DNA of 13,665 nt, from assembly GCA_001824135.1 (NCBI GenBank), contig MHWM01000026.1, positions 1 to 13,665 on the forward strand, read 5' to 3'. Made by a program: the position numbers and the translations under genes. Positions 6,652-11,367 of this stretch are shown here, one piece after another. The notes beneath the pieces were generated by a model that was not told the origin of the DNA, did no database searches, and saw nothing but the letters and a program-made list of their open reading frames with translations. Source of the DNA: Candidatus Zambryskibacteria bacterium RIFCSPLOWO2_02_FULL_39_14 (lineage in GTDB: Bacteria > Patescibacteriota > Minisyncoccia > Phycocordibacterales > Zambryskibacteraceae). The number at the start of each line of letters is the position of its first letter. Within the stretch, counting starts at the first letter, position 1.

Positions 6652-6759
6652 TTATTTTATCAAATCTTGGAGTGTCTTTACGACTTCACTCGAACTTACT
6701 TTATCAAAAATTCCTGAACAAAGAAAGACATCCCGCCACCACTCGCTGACGCTCGCCAT
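6652..6759 (-). CDS. Possible 35-residue small ORF in the HIT-PGI spacer
   Basis: An ATG-to-TAA frame of 36 codons encoding MASVSEWWRDVFLCSGIF and ending in an amphipathic EVVKTLQDLIK. Its last codons overlap the PGI/PMI extended -10 box. The frame stays open upstream into the 3' end of the HIT gene, so it might be a decayed or frameshifted extension of something larger. The GC-rich first part (GCGAGCGTCAGCGAGTGG) looks like an intergenic repeat rather than ordinary coding sequence. No convincing ribosome-binding site is seen. Listed only because the tail looks protein-like. Confidence 0.22.
   Translation of the reverse strand: MASVSEWWRDVFLCSGIFDKVSSSEVVKTLQDLIK
6654..6662 (-). promoter_or_regulatory. 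Extended -10 promoter of the PGI/PMI gene
   Basis: The minus strand reads TG-A-TAAAAT (6662-6654), an extended -10 box, without a recognisable -35. The expected start near 6647 leaves a leader of only about 6 nt before ATG 6641. Confidence 0.5.
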
Positions 6760-6797
6760 CAAGCAAAATACTCTTTTCCTTTTAGAAGAAAAAATTA

Positions 6798-7172
6798 TTA
6801 AAAAACCAAGTTTTTCTTGATTTTCTTAATAAGAGAAAAATCTTTCAAGGATTTAGGCTTATGTTGAAAAACATCAAATCCTTTTTCCTTGTATCTTGGT
6901 ATTAAATGCCAATGAACATAATTTGCTTCGTCCATATAAACTAAATAGACTTTTTTTACATTTAAAGTTTTAAGTAACGCATTTCTTACGGCAAAAACGG
7001 TATCCATTAAATAATCATAATCCCTGTCAGGAAGCAACTTTAAATCTGAAACTTTTTTTCTCAAAACAACAACTGTATGCCCATCTGTAATAGGAAATTT
7101 TGCTAAACAAGCGTATAAATTTTGGTCATCATAAATTAAAGATTGTTTTGATGGTTTGAGGAGATTGTTCAT
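6798..7172 (-). CDS. HIT-family (histidine triad) protein
   Basis: A small nucleotide-binding hydrolase or transferase of the HIT superfamily. The triad region reads EANYVHWHLIPRY near the C-terminal third: the first His of HxHxH is Tyr, but the nucleophile position and third His remain, followed by the common LIPRY. The N-terminal half has the strand LYACLAKFPITDGHTVVVLR typical of the fold. I prefer ATG 7172 (124 residues); TTG 7187 would add five residues. The gene has no Shine-Dalgarno. A weak extended -10 (TG-T-TATTCT, near 7192-7200) lies about 20 nt before the ATG. The substrate cannot be told from sequence; adenosine phosphoramidates or dinucleotides are typical of the family. Confidence 0.85.
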   Translation of the reverse strand: MNNLLKPSKQSLIYDDQNLYACLAKFPITDGHTVVVLRKKVSDLKLLPDRDYDYLMDTVFAVRNALLKTLNVKKVYLVYMDEANYVHWHLIPRYKEKGFDVFQHKPKSLKDFSLIKKIKKNLVF

Positions 7173-7252
7173 AAATTTATTTTTCAATTTGAGAATAACA
7201 CAATTAAAGAAAAAGCGGAAGAATTAGTTGTCGCCGTTGAATTATTTAAAAT

Positions 7253-7284
7253 AAAAAAGTGGCGACTACTATATTCGTCGCCAC
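7253..7284 (-). terminator. Rho-independent terminator of the TIM-barrel gene
   Basis: GTGGCGAC (7259-7266) and GTCGCCAC (7277-7284) form a perfect 8-bp stem with a 10-nt loop, followed on the minus strand by six T and more AT. It closes the transcription unit of the gene ending at 7311. Confidence 0.88.
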
Positions 7285-7310
7285 CCTGTGTTCAAGCTCT
7301 CCTTTCAAAA

Positions 7311-8069
7311 TCAGCAAAAACAAAGTTCTTTTGTCAAGAATTCTATTTCTTGCCGAAGTTCATCTGGAGTTGCGTATTCTCCCTCGAGAATCAACGGAAC
7401 GTTTTTGACGGAAAGGACCCGGCCAACAAATTCCACAATCCTTCTGACGTTTGCCGCTTTACAAACTCGAGAATGGATATTGTCACTTGTCTCTCCGCTT
7501 ACATGAAGATGTACCAATTCGCCTTTCAGCGATTCGAGAAGATCGCCAGCATATCTCATTTCATGGTCATGTTCATATGCGTGTTGGACATCCAAAACGA
7601 AGCGGCAACCGACAATTTTCACTAATCTTTCCAATTCCGCCAGATCAAAACCGCTGTCCTTTCTTGAATCCATGTTCTCAATTGCCAGAGGAATACCGCC
7701 GGAAATCATTTTTTCGTAATGTTCCGTCGGATAATCGCTATCCACTTTCAGCGGGTGAGTTAATGCGACAATTGCGCCACAACGAGCAACAGCATCTCGT
7801 GCCATTGCGAGCTGATGCTCTGGCCTTTGACCATTAACGTCGGGTAGGTGCAAAGATCGATAAGTGAAAGTTTGGACGTCAAATGCTTCACCCACTTTCA
7901 ATGAGAGCATTTTTTTGTCGTTACTGTCCCAACTAGCCAAAAAGATTTCTACGCTATTGGCTCCGGCTTGTTTCAGAACGACTTCCTGCTGACGCAACGA
8001 ATAAATTTCTTTCTCATACAACCAGCCCGTTGAAGGACCAATCATCAATCTTGCCTGAATGGGATTCAT
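7311..8069 (-). CDS. TIM-barrel protein of the xylose isomerase-like / AP endonuclease 2 superfamily
   Basis: 252 residues with the metal-ligand pattern of this superfamily: SLHLPD (His74), LTHP (His105), IENMD (Glu131), VLDVQHAYE (Asp160, His163), VHLHVSGE (His189) and LILEGEY (Glu229). Members are sugar isomerases/epimerases or DNA-repair endonucleases (Nfo, UV endonuclease); the length and motifs favour an uncharacterised isomerase-like member. It has a private consensus promoter, a clear Shine-Dalgarno (AGAGGTG, 8080-8074, 4 nt before ATG) and a private terminator. Base composition is higher in GC than neighbours: 31 of 60 bases at 7741-7800 against 20 of 60 at 6121-6180 in the PGI gene. 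I infer it was acquired as a unit. Confidence 0.85.
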   Translation of the reverse strand: MNPIQARLMIGPSTGWLYEKEIYSLRQQEVVLKQAGANSVEIFLASWDSNDKKMLSLKVGEAFDVQTFTYRSLHLPDVNGQRPEHQLAMARDAVARCGAIVALTHPLKVDSDYPTEHYEKMISGGIPLAIENMDSRKDSGFDLAELERLVKIVGCRFVLDVQHAYEHDHEMRYAGDLLESLKGELVHLHVSGETSDNIHSRVCKAANVRRIVEFVGRVLSVKNVPLILEGEYATPDELRQEIEFLTKELCFC

Positions 8070-8158
8070 TTAACACCTCTTTTTTGATTTTTAATGTGCA
8101 ATTTGCCGCGACTCTCTCACGGCAGAGAACATCAAAAACTATTTTCGATATCGTTAAT

Positions 8159-8187
8159 ATGATAGCATGGCGTATCTTAAAAGTCAA
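8159..8187 (-). promoter_or_regulatory. Sigma-70-type promoter of the TIM-barrel gene
   Basis: TTGACT (8187-8182), a 17-nt spacer and TATCAT (8164-8159) on the minus strand, five of six matches each. The leader of about 83 nt contains a small stem (TGCCG 8104-8108 with CGGCA 8120-8124) and the Shine-Dalgarno of the gene. Confidence 0.75.
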
Positions 8188-8236
8188 GGTTGGAAATCGG
8201 TTTCTAACTTTGGCGAGAGAGCAAAAAATTTTATCG

Positions 8237-8312
8237 TGGAGCCGTTGTCCGGGATCGAACCGGAGACCTTCGCCTTACCATGGCGATGCTCTACCAACTG
8301 AGCTACAACGGC
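8237..8312 (-). tRNA. tRNA-Thr (anticodon GGU), CCA encoded
   Basis: Acceptor GCCGTTG/CAACGGC, D stem GCTC/GAGC, anticodon stem TCGCC/GGCGA with loop ATGGTAA (GGU, reading ACC/ACU), T arm TCCGG-TTCGATC-CCGGA, discriminator U, then an encoded CCA (8239-8237). A T6 run 9 nt beyond may help end transcription. Confidence 0.95.
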
Positions 8313-8393
8313 AAGTGAGGAGCAGAGAGGATGCTTGCATACGCTCTAGCTCCGAACGCCACTGTTGCAAGCGACTCTAGCTTACAACGGCAA
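8304..8393. repeat. Nested short repeats with a duplicated tRNA-Thr 5' fragment
   Basis: TACAACGGCAA, the 5' tip of tRNA-Thr(GGU) plus flank, occurs at 8304-8314 and again at 8383-8393. Between the copies CTCTAGCT is repeated at 8344-8351 and 8375-8382, and GCTTGCA (8333-8339) is inverted as TGCAAGC (8366-8372). The second tRNA fragment has no matching acceptor 3' half, so it is a remnant and not a gene. Such partial tRNA copies arise by slippage, recombination or integration at the tRNA; no integrase is visible. Confidence 0.55.
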
Positions 8394-8449
8394 ATAACGG
8401 CCTTAATCTTATAGAGTTTTAGTACGTTTGGCAAAAAAGTTTTAACTTA

Positions 8450-9136
8450 TCACCAGTCACTTTTACTACCCAATCTCCAAAATTGGCCCGTCTCTTTGAC
8501 AGTACTGACCAATATAAAAATATCATCAGCAGCTTGTTCTGGAGTTCTATCTGGTCCTTCAATTTCAGTTGCTACCTTATAACCCATATCAGTCTTAACC
8601 CACCCCGGAGCAAGAGCAGAAACAATAATCCCCTTGTCCTTGACTCGAAAAGCGAGATGCCGTGTATACATATTTAATGCCGCTTTGGAAATACGATAAC
8701 CAGCAGCGCACTCGTCATCTTCTATCAGTTCAGGTTTGGAGATTACTCCATAACCAGAACTTAGATTTACGATATGGCTATCTTTTTCAAATATTGATAG
8801 AAGTCTCTCGGTTATATCAATAATTCCCACCAAATTAACTTCAAGAGTTTTCCGTACTTTTACAGGATCAGTAATTTTGTCTTCAGCATCAAGCAAAATG
8901 CCAGCATTATTAATTAGAGCATTAAGTTTTGGCGCAATCTCTTTTACCTTCTCTGCTAAATTCTTAACACTCTCTGAACTAGATTGGTCGTATTGAATAT
9001 CCACTAAATTATCGTGCTGGATAGGGATTTGAGTATTCAAATAAGTCCCTATTACACGCCAGTCATTTTCCAAGAATTTTTTGGCAGTTGCTAACCCAAT
9101 ACCTCTACTTGCCCCAGTAATTAATACTGTTCTCAT
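8450..9136 (-). CDS. Short-chain dehydrogenase/reductase (SDR), classical type
   Basis: A Rossmann-fold NAD(P)-dependent oxidoreductase. Visible motifs: cofactor loop TGASRGIG (7-14), NNAG (76-79), Asn101 in EVNLVG, the catalytic Ser in NLSSGYG (124-130), YxxxK as Tyr147/Lys151 in GYRISKAALN, and PGWVKTDMG (177-185). The arrangement and 228 residues match classical SDRs resembling carbonyl reductases; basic Arg11 plus Tyr32 rather than an acidic residue after beta-2 suggest a preference for NADPH. The substrate is not deducible. The ATG follows an extended -10 (TG-A-TATGCT) by 6 nt with AGGACA 17 nt further upstream, pointing to a leaderless mRNA. The higher-level role is unknown and neighbours do not help. 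Confidence 0.92.
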   Translation of the reverse strand: MRTVLITGASRGIGLATAKKFLENDWRVIGTYLNTQIPIQHDNLVDIQYDQSSSESVKNLAEKVKEIAPKLNALINNAGILLDAEDKITDPVKVRKTLEVNLVGIIDITERLLSIFEKDSHIVNLSSGYGVISKPELIEDDECAAGYRISKAALNMYTRHLAFRVKDKGIIVSALAPGWVKTDMGYKVATEIEGPDRTPEQAADDIFILVSTVKETGQFWRLGSKSDW

Positions 9137-9142
9137 ACCAAA

Positions 9143-9171
9143 AGCATATCAGGTTAAAATTGAGTTGTCCT
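9143..9171 (-). promoter_or_regulatory. Candidate leaderless promoter of the SDR gene
   Basis: AGGACA (9171-9166), 17 nt, TATGCT (9148-9143) with the extended TG at 9151-9150. Only six nucleotides separate the -10 from ATG 9136, so transcription would start at the start codon. Confidence 0.5.
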
Positions 9172-9205
9172 TACTGTACAACATATAATTACTGAAAATC
9201 CAGAA

Positions 9206-9246
9206 TGCACGAGCTACTTGTCCCGCGAAGCTTTAGCGAAGTGGGA
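9206..9246. repeat. Intergenic hairpin repeat, copy 1 (downstream of the toxin gene)
   Basis: Begins TGCACGAGCTACTTGTCC (9206-9223), which matches 15 of 18 bases with copy 2 at 9823-9840, and continues as a hairpin, TCCCGC (9221-9226) with GTGGGA (9241-9246). The two copies sit in the same orientation on either side of the toxin-antitoxin operon. Confidence 0.5.
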
Positions 9247-9268
9247 GAGAATAATATTAGAATTAAAA

Positions 9269-9550
9269 TTATAATCTCTTTGTAATTTTCTGATAAATCA
9301 CGGAGCGGTGCATAATCGCTAAGATATATACTCTATTTCTATGTATTCTAAAAACGACACGATAATTTCCAACACGAAGTTTGCGGTAACCCTTTAGAGA
9401 CCTTCGAAGAGGCTTCCCGTAAAAGTCAGGGGCAAGAGTGAGTTTGTCTTCTATCGCAGATCTAATTTTACTCCGCCAGACTAGGGAAAGACCAACGATG
9501 TCTTCCTTCACTACTTTAGTGTGATAGGAAATCTCAAAATTTACCGCCAT
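9269..9550 (-). CDS. RelE/ParE-superfamily toxin
   Basis: 93 residues with the compact RelE/ParE fold signature: an N-terminal strand (MAVNFEISYHTKV), two helices, then GKPLRRSLKGYRKLRVGNYR, VVFRI and a closing VYILAIMHRSVIY with His81. The basic residues Arg56, Arg59, Arg64 and the C-terminal His/Arg pair are in the places used by mRNA-cleaving RelE-like toxins; ParE-type gyrase poisons share the fold, so the target is uncertain. The start overlaps the antitoxin stop by 10 nt, so translation is coupled. Confidence 0.88.
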   Translation of the reverse strand: MAVNFEISYHTKVVKEDIVGLSLVWRSKIRSAIEDKLTLAPDFYGKPLRRSLKGYRKLRVGNYRVVFRIHRNRVYILAIMHRSVIYQKITKRL

Positions 9551-9762
9551 GCAACTTTGTGAGAAACAAATTTGGTAGACGAACTATCCCGACCTTCGGC
9601 GATAGTATTTAGAATATTATCCTCCTCAATTTCAAGAGCAAAACGAAGTAGATGCTCCGCCTTAGTTGCTTGTGGCATCTGATCACGTTTAGCAAGCTTT
9701 ATGAGAGCGTTATCAAGCTCTTTTGAAATACTTATATTAATGCGTTTCTTTGTTGTAGGCAT
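9541..9762 (-). CDS. Ribbon-helix-helix antitoxin
   Basis: 73 residues: a basic RHH DNA-binding part, with the strand KKRINISIS and helices ELDNALIKLAKRDQ and ATKAEHLLRFALEIEED, then a C-terminal segment likely to wrap the toxin (about 50-73). It precedes and overlaps the toxin gene, the standard order for RelBE-like systems. The operator-like repeats directly before the start fit autorepression by this protein. The predicted transcript start is only about 12 nt before ATG and no Shine-Dalgarno is present. Confidence 0.87.
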   Translation of the reverse strand: MPTTKKRINISISKELDNALIKLAKRDQMPQATKAEHLLRFALEIEEDNILNTIAEGRDSSSTKFVSHKVAWR

Positions 9763-9768
9763 ATATGT

Positions 9769-9808
9769 AAGTGTATCAGAAGTGTATCAGAAGTGTATCA
9801 GTTGTCAA
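9769..9808 (-). promoter_or_regulatory. Toxin-antitoxin promoter with three tandem 11-bp operator repeats
   Basis: AAGTGTATCAG is repeated three times without a gap (9769-9779, 9780-9790, 9791-9801). On the minus strand a perfect TTGACA (9808-9803) precedes them, and 16 nt further TACACT (9786-9781) inside the middle repeat serves as -10. The spacing of 11 bp is about one helical turn, placing all sites on the same DNA face, as expected for cooperative binding by RHH antitoxin dimers. Bound repressor would cover the -10 and the start site. Confidence 0.75.
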
Positions 9809-9822
9809 CGACACCTTTTGGA

Positions 9823-9887
9823 TGTGCGAACTACTTGTCCTGACTTGTAGTGAGCTTGTCAAACTAGCTAGTCCAAGGAGTGGACAA
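9823..9887. repeat. Intergenic hairpin repeat, copy 2 (upstream of the antitoxin gene)
   Basis: TGTGCGAACTACTTGTCC (9823-9840) resembles copy 1 at 9206. The element closes with GGACAA (9882-9887), complementary to TTGTCC at 9835-9840, and contains the nested pair TGAC (9841-9844) with GTCA (9858-9861), so it can fold as a long imperfect hairpin. No coding potential is seen. Confidence 0.45.
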
Positions 9888-9952
9888 CATCAGAACTGGA
9901 TTTGAGAGTAAAAACGATACGATAATCTATATATCCACTTTTGATTTCACTA

Positions 9953-9991
9953 TATAACAAAAATGGAGAGACGATTTCTCATCTCTCCATT
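9953..9991 (-). terminator. Rho-independent terminator after the 26-codon ORF
   Basis: AATGGAGAGA (9962-9971) and TCTCTCCATT (9982-9991) form a perfect 10-bp stem with a 10-nt loop. On the minus strand it is followed by TTTGTTATATA, continuing the T run of the stem. The plus side has no T run, so it serves minus-strand transcription arriving from about 10110. Confidence 0.82.
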
Positions 9992-10025
9992 CAGAGCGGT
10001 TCGTGCTCAAACCTCTCCTGCCGTG

Positions 10026-10106
10026 TCATACCCTCGTTGTAATAGGACCTTGCTCTGATTTGATGAGATTATCTCTTACTGGGAAACATATCGTGCTTAT
10101 TTTCAT
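10026..10106 (-). CDS. 26-residue small protein with a strong Shine-Dalgarno
   Basis: ATG 10106 to TGA 10026 encodes MKISTICFPVRDNLIKSEQG followed by PITTRV. AAAGGAG (10119-10113) lies 6 nt before the ATG, the best ribosome-binding site in the window, and a strong terminator follows 35 nt after the stop. The start KISTICFPVRD resembles the first strand of NUDIX hydrolases, so it may be a truncated NUDIX remnant; it may also be a genuine microprotein or leader peptide. The frame is too short to decide from sequence alone. The stretch 9810-10200 holds nothing else I can call beyond the repeat and terminator listed. Confidence 0.45.
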   Translation of the reverse strand: MKISTICFPVRDNLIKSEQGPITTRV

Positions 10107-10206
10107 ATTGGTCTCCTTTGTAAGTTCTCTCTATTCTTCAGAATATACACCAGTAATACAAAAGTCCAGTTCAAATCTCGTAGATATGTGAACCACGTAA
10201 AATAAC

Positions 10207-10230
10207 AAAAATCCTGATTTCAGGATTTTT
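10207..10230. terminator. Bidirectional terminator hairpin downstream of tRNA-Asp
   Basis: AAAAATCCTG (10207-10216) and CAGGATTTTT (10221-10230) are perfect complements around the loop ATTT. The A-run and T-run arms give a T tract in either direction. It most likely ends the minus-strand tRNA-Met/tRNA-Asp transcript. Confidence 0.8.
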
Positions 10231-10238
10231 ATTCTCAT

Positions 10239-10295
10239 GTGGCTCGCTAAGACTAAGCTTTCGCTTCGTTCACTTGTCCCCCTTGTGGGAGCCAC
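10239..10295. repeat. Intergenic inverted repeat, distant relative of the toxin-antitoxin flanking hairpins
   Basis: GTGGCTC (10239-10245) pairs with GAGCCAC (10289-10295). Inside lie AAGCTTT and ACTTGTCCC (10272-10280), then GGGA (10287-10290) pairing with TCCC, features shared with the element at 9206-9246. It sits between tRNA-Asp and the bidirectional terminator. Confidence 0.45.
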
Positions 10296-10326
10296 GTGGA
10301 CTTACTACAAGCAAATCTTTACGGGG

Positions 10327-10400
10327 CGCGAGTGATGGGACTTGAACCCACGGCCTCTTCCGTGACAGGGAAGCGCTCTAACCAGCTGAGCTACACCCGC
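10327..10400 (-). tRNA. tRNA-Asp (anticodon GUC)
   Basis: Acceptor GCGGGTG/CACTCGC with one G-U pair, D stem GCTC/GAGC, anticodon stem CTTCC/GGAAG with loop CTGTCAC (GUC), T arm GTGGG-TTCAAGT-CCCAT, discriminator G as expected for Asp. CCA is not encoded (CCC follows). It lies 44 nt downstream of tRNA-Met and is probably in the same transcript. Confidence 0.95.
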
Positions 10401-10444
10401 ATTATGCTTTAAATTAACAGATTTTTCGCACTTATTCAATCTAG

Positions 10445-10515
10445 TGCCGGTGAATGGAATCGGACCATTGTTTGAGGCTTATGAGTCCTCTGTTCTACCA
10501 TTGAACTACACCGGC
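10445..10515 (-). tRNA. tRNA-Met (anticodon CAU; elongator, or Ile2 not excluded)
   Basis: Acceptor GCCGGTG/CACCGGC, D stem GTTC/GAAC, anticodon arm GAGGA-CTCATAA-GCCTC with an A31-G39 mismatch, T arm AATGG-TCCGATT-CCATT. Anticodon CAU; the paired position 1-72 excludes the initiator. The T loop has C55 instead of the near-universal U55. CCA is not encoded. A CAU anticodon could also be the lysidine-modified Ile2 species; I cannot separate the two from sequence alone. Confidence 0.88.
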
Positions 10516-10533
10516 AAGTAAGAAGTTTACTAT

Positions 10534-10572
10534 ATTATAAAACGTTGCTTTTCTCAATAAAAAGCGTAAAAT
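10534..10572. promoter_or_regulatory. Divergent tRNA promoters
   Basis: Plus strand: TTGCTT (10545-10550), 16 nt, TAAAAT (10567-10572), with a predicted start about 3 nt before tRNA-fMet. Minus strand: a perfect TATAAT (10539-10534) with an expected start about 12 nt before tRNA-Met and no clear -35. The two promoters lie back to back, so initiator and elongator CAU tRNAs would be fired from one 40-bp region. Confidence 0.55.
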
Positions 10573-10581
10573 AACGCGAAT

Positions 10582-10655
10582 AGCGGGTTGGAGGAGTAGT
10601 ACCTCGACAGGCTCATAACCTGTAGGCGTCCGTGCAAATCGGGCACCCGCAACCA
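10582..10655 (+). tRNA. Initiator tRNA-fMet (anticodon CAU), CCA encoded
   Basis: The only plus-strand gene. A1 faces A72, the unpaired end that marks bacterial initiators; the acceptor GCGGGT pairs with ACCCGC. The D stem is GAGG/CCTC, the anticodon arm ACAGG-CTCATAA-CCTGT, the T arm GTCCG-TGCAAAT-CGGGC, then A73 and encoded CCA. The usual three G-C pairs at 29-31/39-41 are reduced to two plus A29-U41. The T loop has G55 instead of U55, and the D loop AGTAGTA has no GG, with A at the place of G18. Confidence 0.92.
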
Positions 10656-10660
10656 TTTAG

Positions 10661-10692
10661 ATACAAAAGACACCTCGAGGTGTCTTTTGTAT
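10661..10692. terminator. Perfect 32-nt palindromic bidirectional terminator
   Basis: ATACAAAAGACACCTC (10661-10676) is followed at once by its exact reverse complement (10677-10692). TTTTGTAT ends either side, so it can stop transcripts from both directions. It lies between the 3' ends of tRNA-fMet (plus) and the HEPN-like membrane protein gene (minus, stop at 10705), serving both. Confidence 0.85.
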
Positions 10693-10704
10693 TGTAAAAC
10701 ATTT

Positions 10705-11334
10705 TCAAATCACATTAAATTCTTTAAACACTTTTTCAAAGAGAGCCAGAACGCGTTTTGTCTCACGTTCATTCAATTGAAAATTTATTCCGGAATGAGC
10801 GATATCATTTCTCACTTTATGTGCTTCCCAAGCATCATCTAGAGTAAGAAAATTATTTTTATCAACTGACTTTAACATCTCACCTGTGGAATCCCCTTGG
10901 TAACCCAAGTTACGTAAAAGATCCTCCAACATCACATCTGCTTCCATAACAGCCAAGCGCCAATCTGAATCATTACTAGAGTTCATGTATTCTAAGACCT
11001 TATTCCACTTTTCATTACCATCTTTTAATCCCCCACTTTCAGAAACAAGAGAAATTTCAGACACAGGATTGTAAATCTTTTTTTCCTCTATTTCGATACC
11101 TCTAAGTTTCCAGAAATTATAAACAATACCGATAAATGCCAAGATACTTGTAATTACTGCCACAATTTTCCATATCGGCCAAATGTGTGCCAGAAAATAA
11201 TCTATTATTCTAGTCAAAAGACCTTCGGAAATGAAATTTTCAAAAAAATTAAGCAGGGCGGTGGCCACTGCTCCTAAGAGGATAAGTCCTGCAAGTAAAG
11301 ATATTATTCGTTCAGTAGCTTCTCTATCACTCAT
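10705..11334 (-). CDS. Membrane-anchored protein with a HEPN-like C-terminal domain
   Basis: 209 residues. Two hydrophobic segments, about 10-30 and 55-75, anchor the N-terminus. The soluble C-terminal part (about 105-209) is helical and begins NEKWNKVLEYMNSSNDSDWR, then AVMEADVMLEDLLRNLGYQG, and reads EAHKVRNDIAHSG, where R175-N-D-I-A-H180 fits the Rx4-6H motif of HEPN domains, often metal-independent RNases. No biochemical function is known to me for this architecture. The start is 33 nt after the gatA stop and no separate terminator intervenes, so it is probably the third gene of a gatC-gatA operon. The palindromic terminator follows 12 nt after the stop. Confidence 0.8.
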   Translation of the reverse strand: MSDREATERIISLLAGLILLGAVATALLNFFENFISEGLLTRIIDYFLAHIWPIWKIVAVITSILAFIGIVYNFWKLRGIEIEEKKIYNPVSEISLVSESGGLKDGNEKWNKVLEYMNSSNDSDWRLAVMEADVMLEDLLRNLGYQGDSTGEMLKSVDKNNFLTLDDAWEAHKVRNDIAHSGINFQLNERETKRVLALFEKVFKEFNVI

Positions 11335-11367
11335 ACTTTTTATATTTATTATCTATCATACATCATT

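Noticed and set aside
7170..7625. Long open plus-strand frame whose early part reads like a helical protein (TIKEKAEELVVAVELFK)
   Set aside because: It is antisense to the HIT start and the TIM-barrel gene, crosses the terminator hairpin and has no start signal. At most the part 7185-7255 is a gene relic.
8313..8400. A second, complete tRNA-Thr gene
   Set aside because: Only the 5' acceptor tip matches; there is no anticodon arm, T arm or complementary 3' acceptor.
9769..9801. Tandem short repeats as a possible CRISPR array
   Set aside because: The repeats are 11 bp with no spacers and lie over a toxin-antitoxin promoter; no cas genes are present.
10003..10191. Plus-strand GTG-initiated frame of 62 codons with a hydrophobic stretch
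   Set aside because: It is antisense to the 26-codon ORF with the strong Shine-Dalgarno, has no ribosome-binding site, and starts within the shared 3' motif near a terminator.
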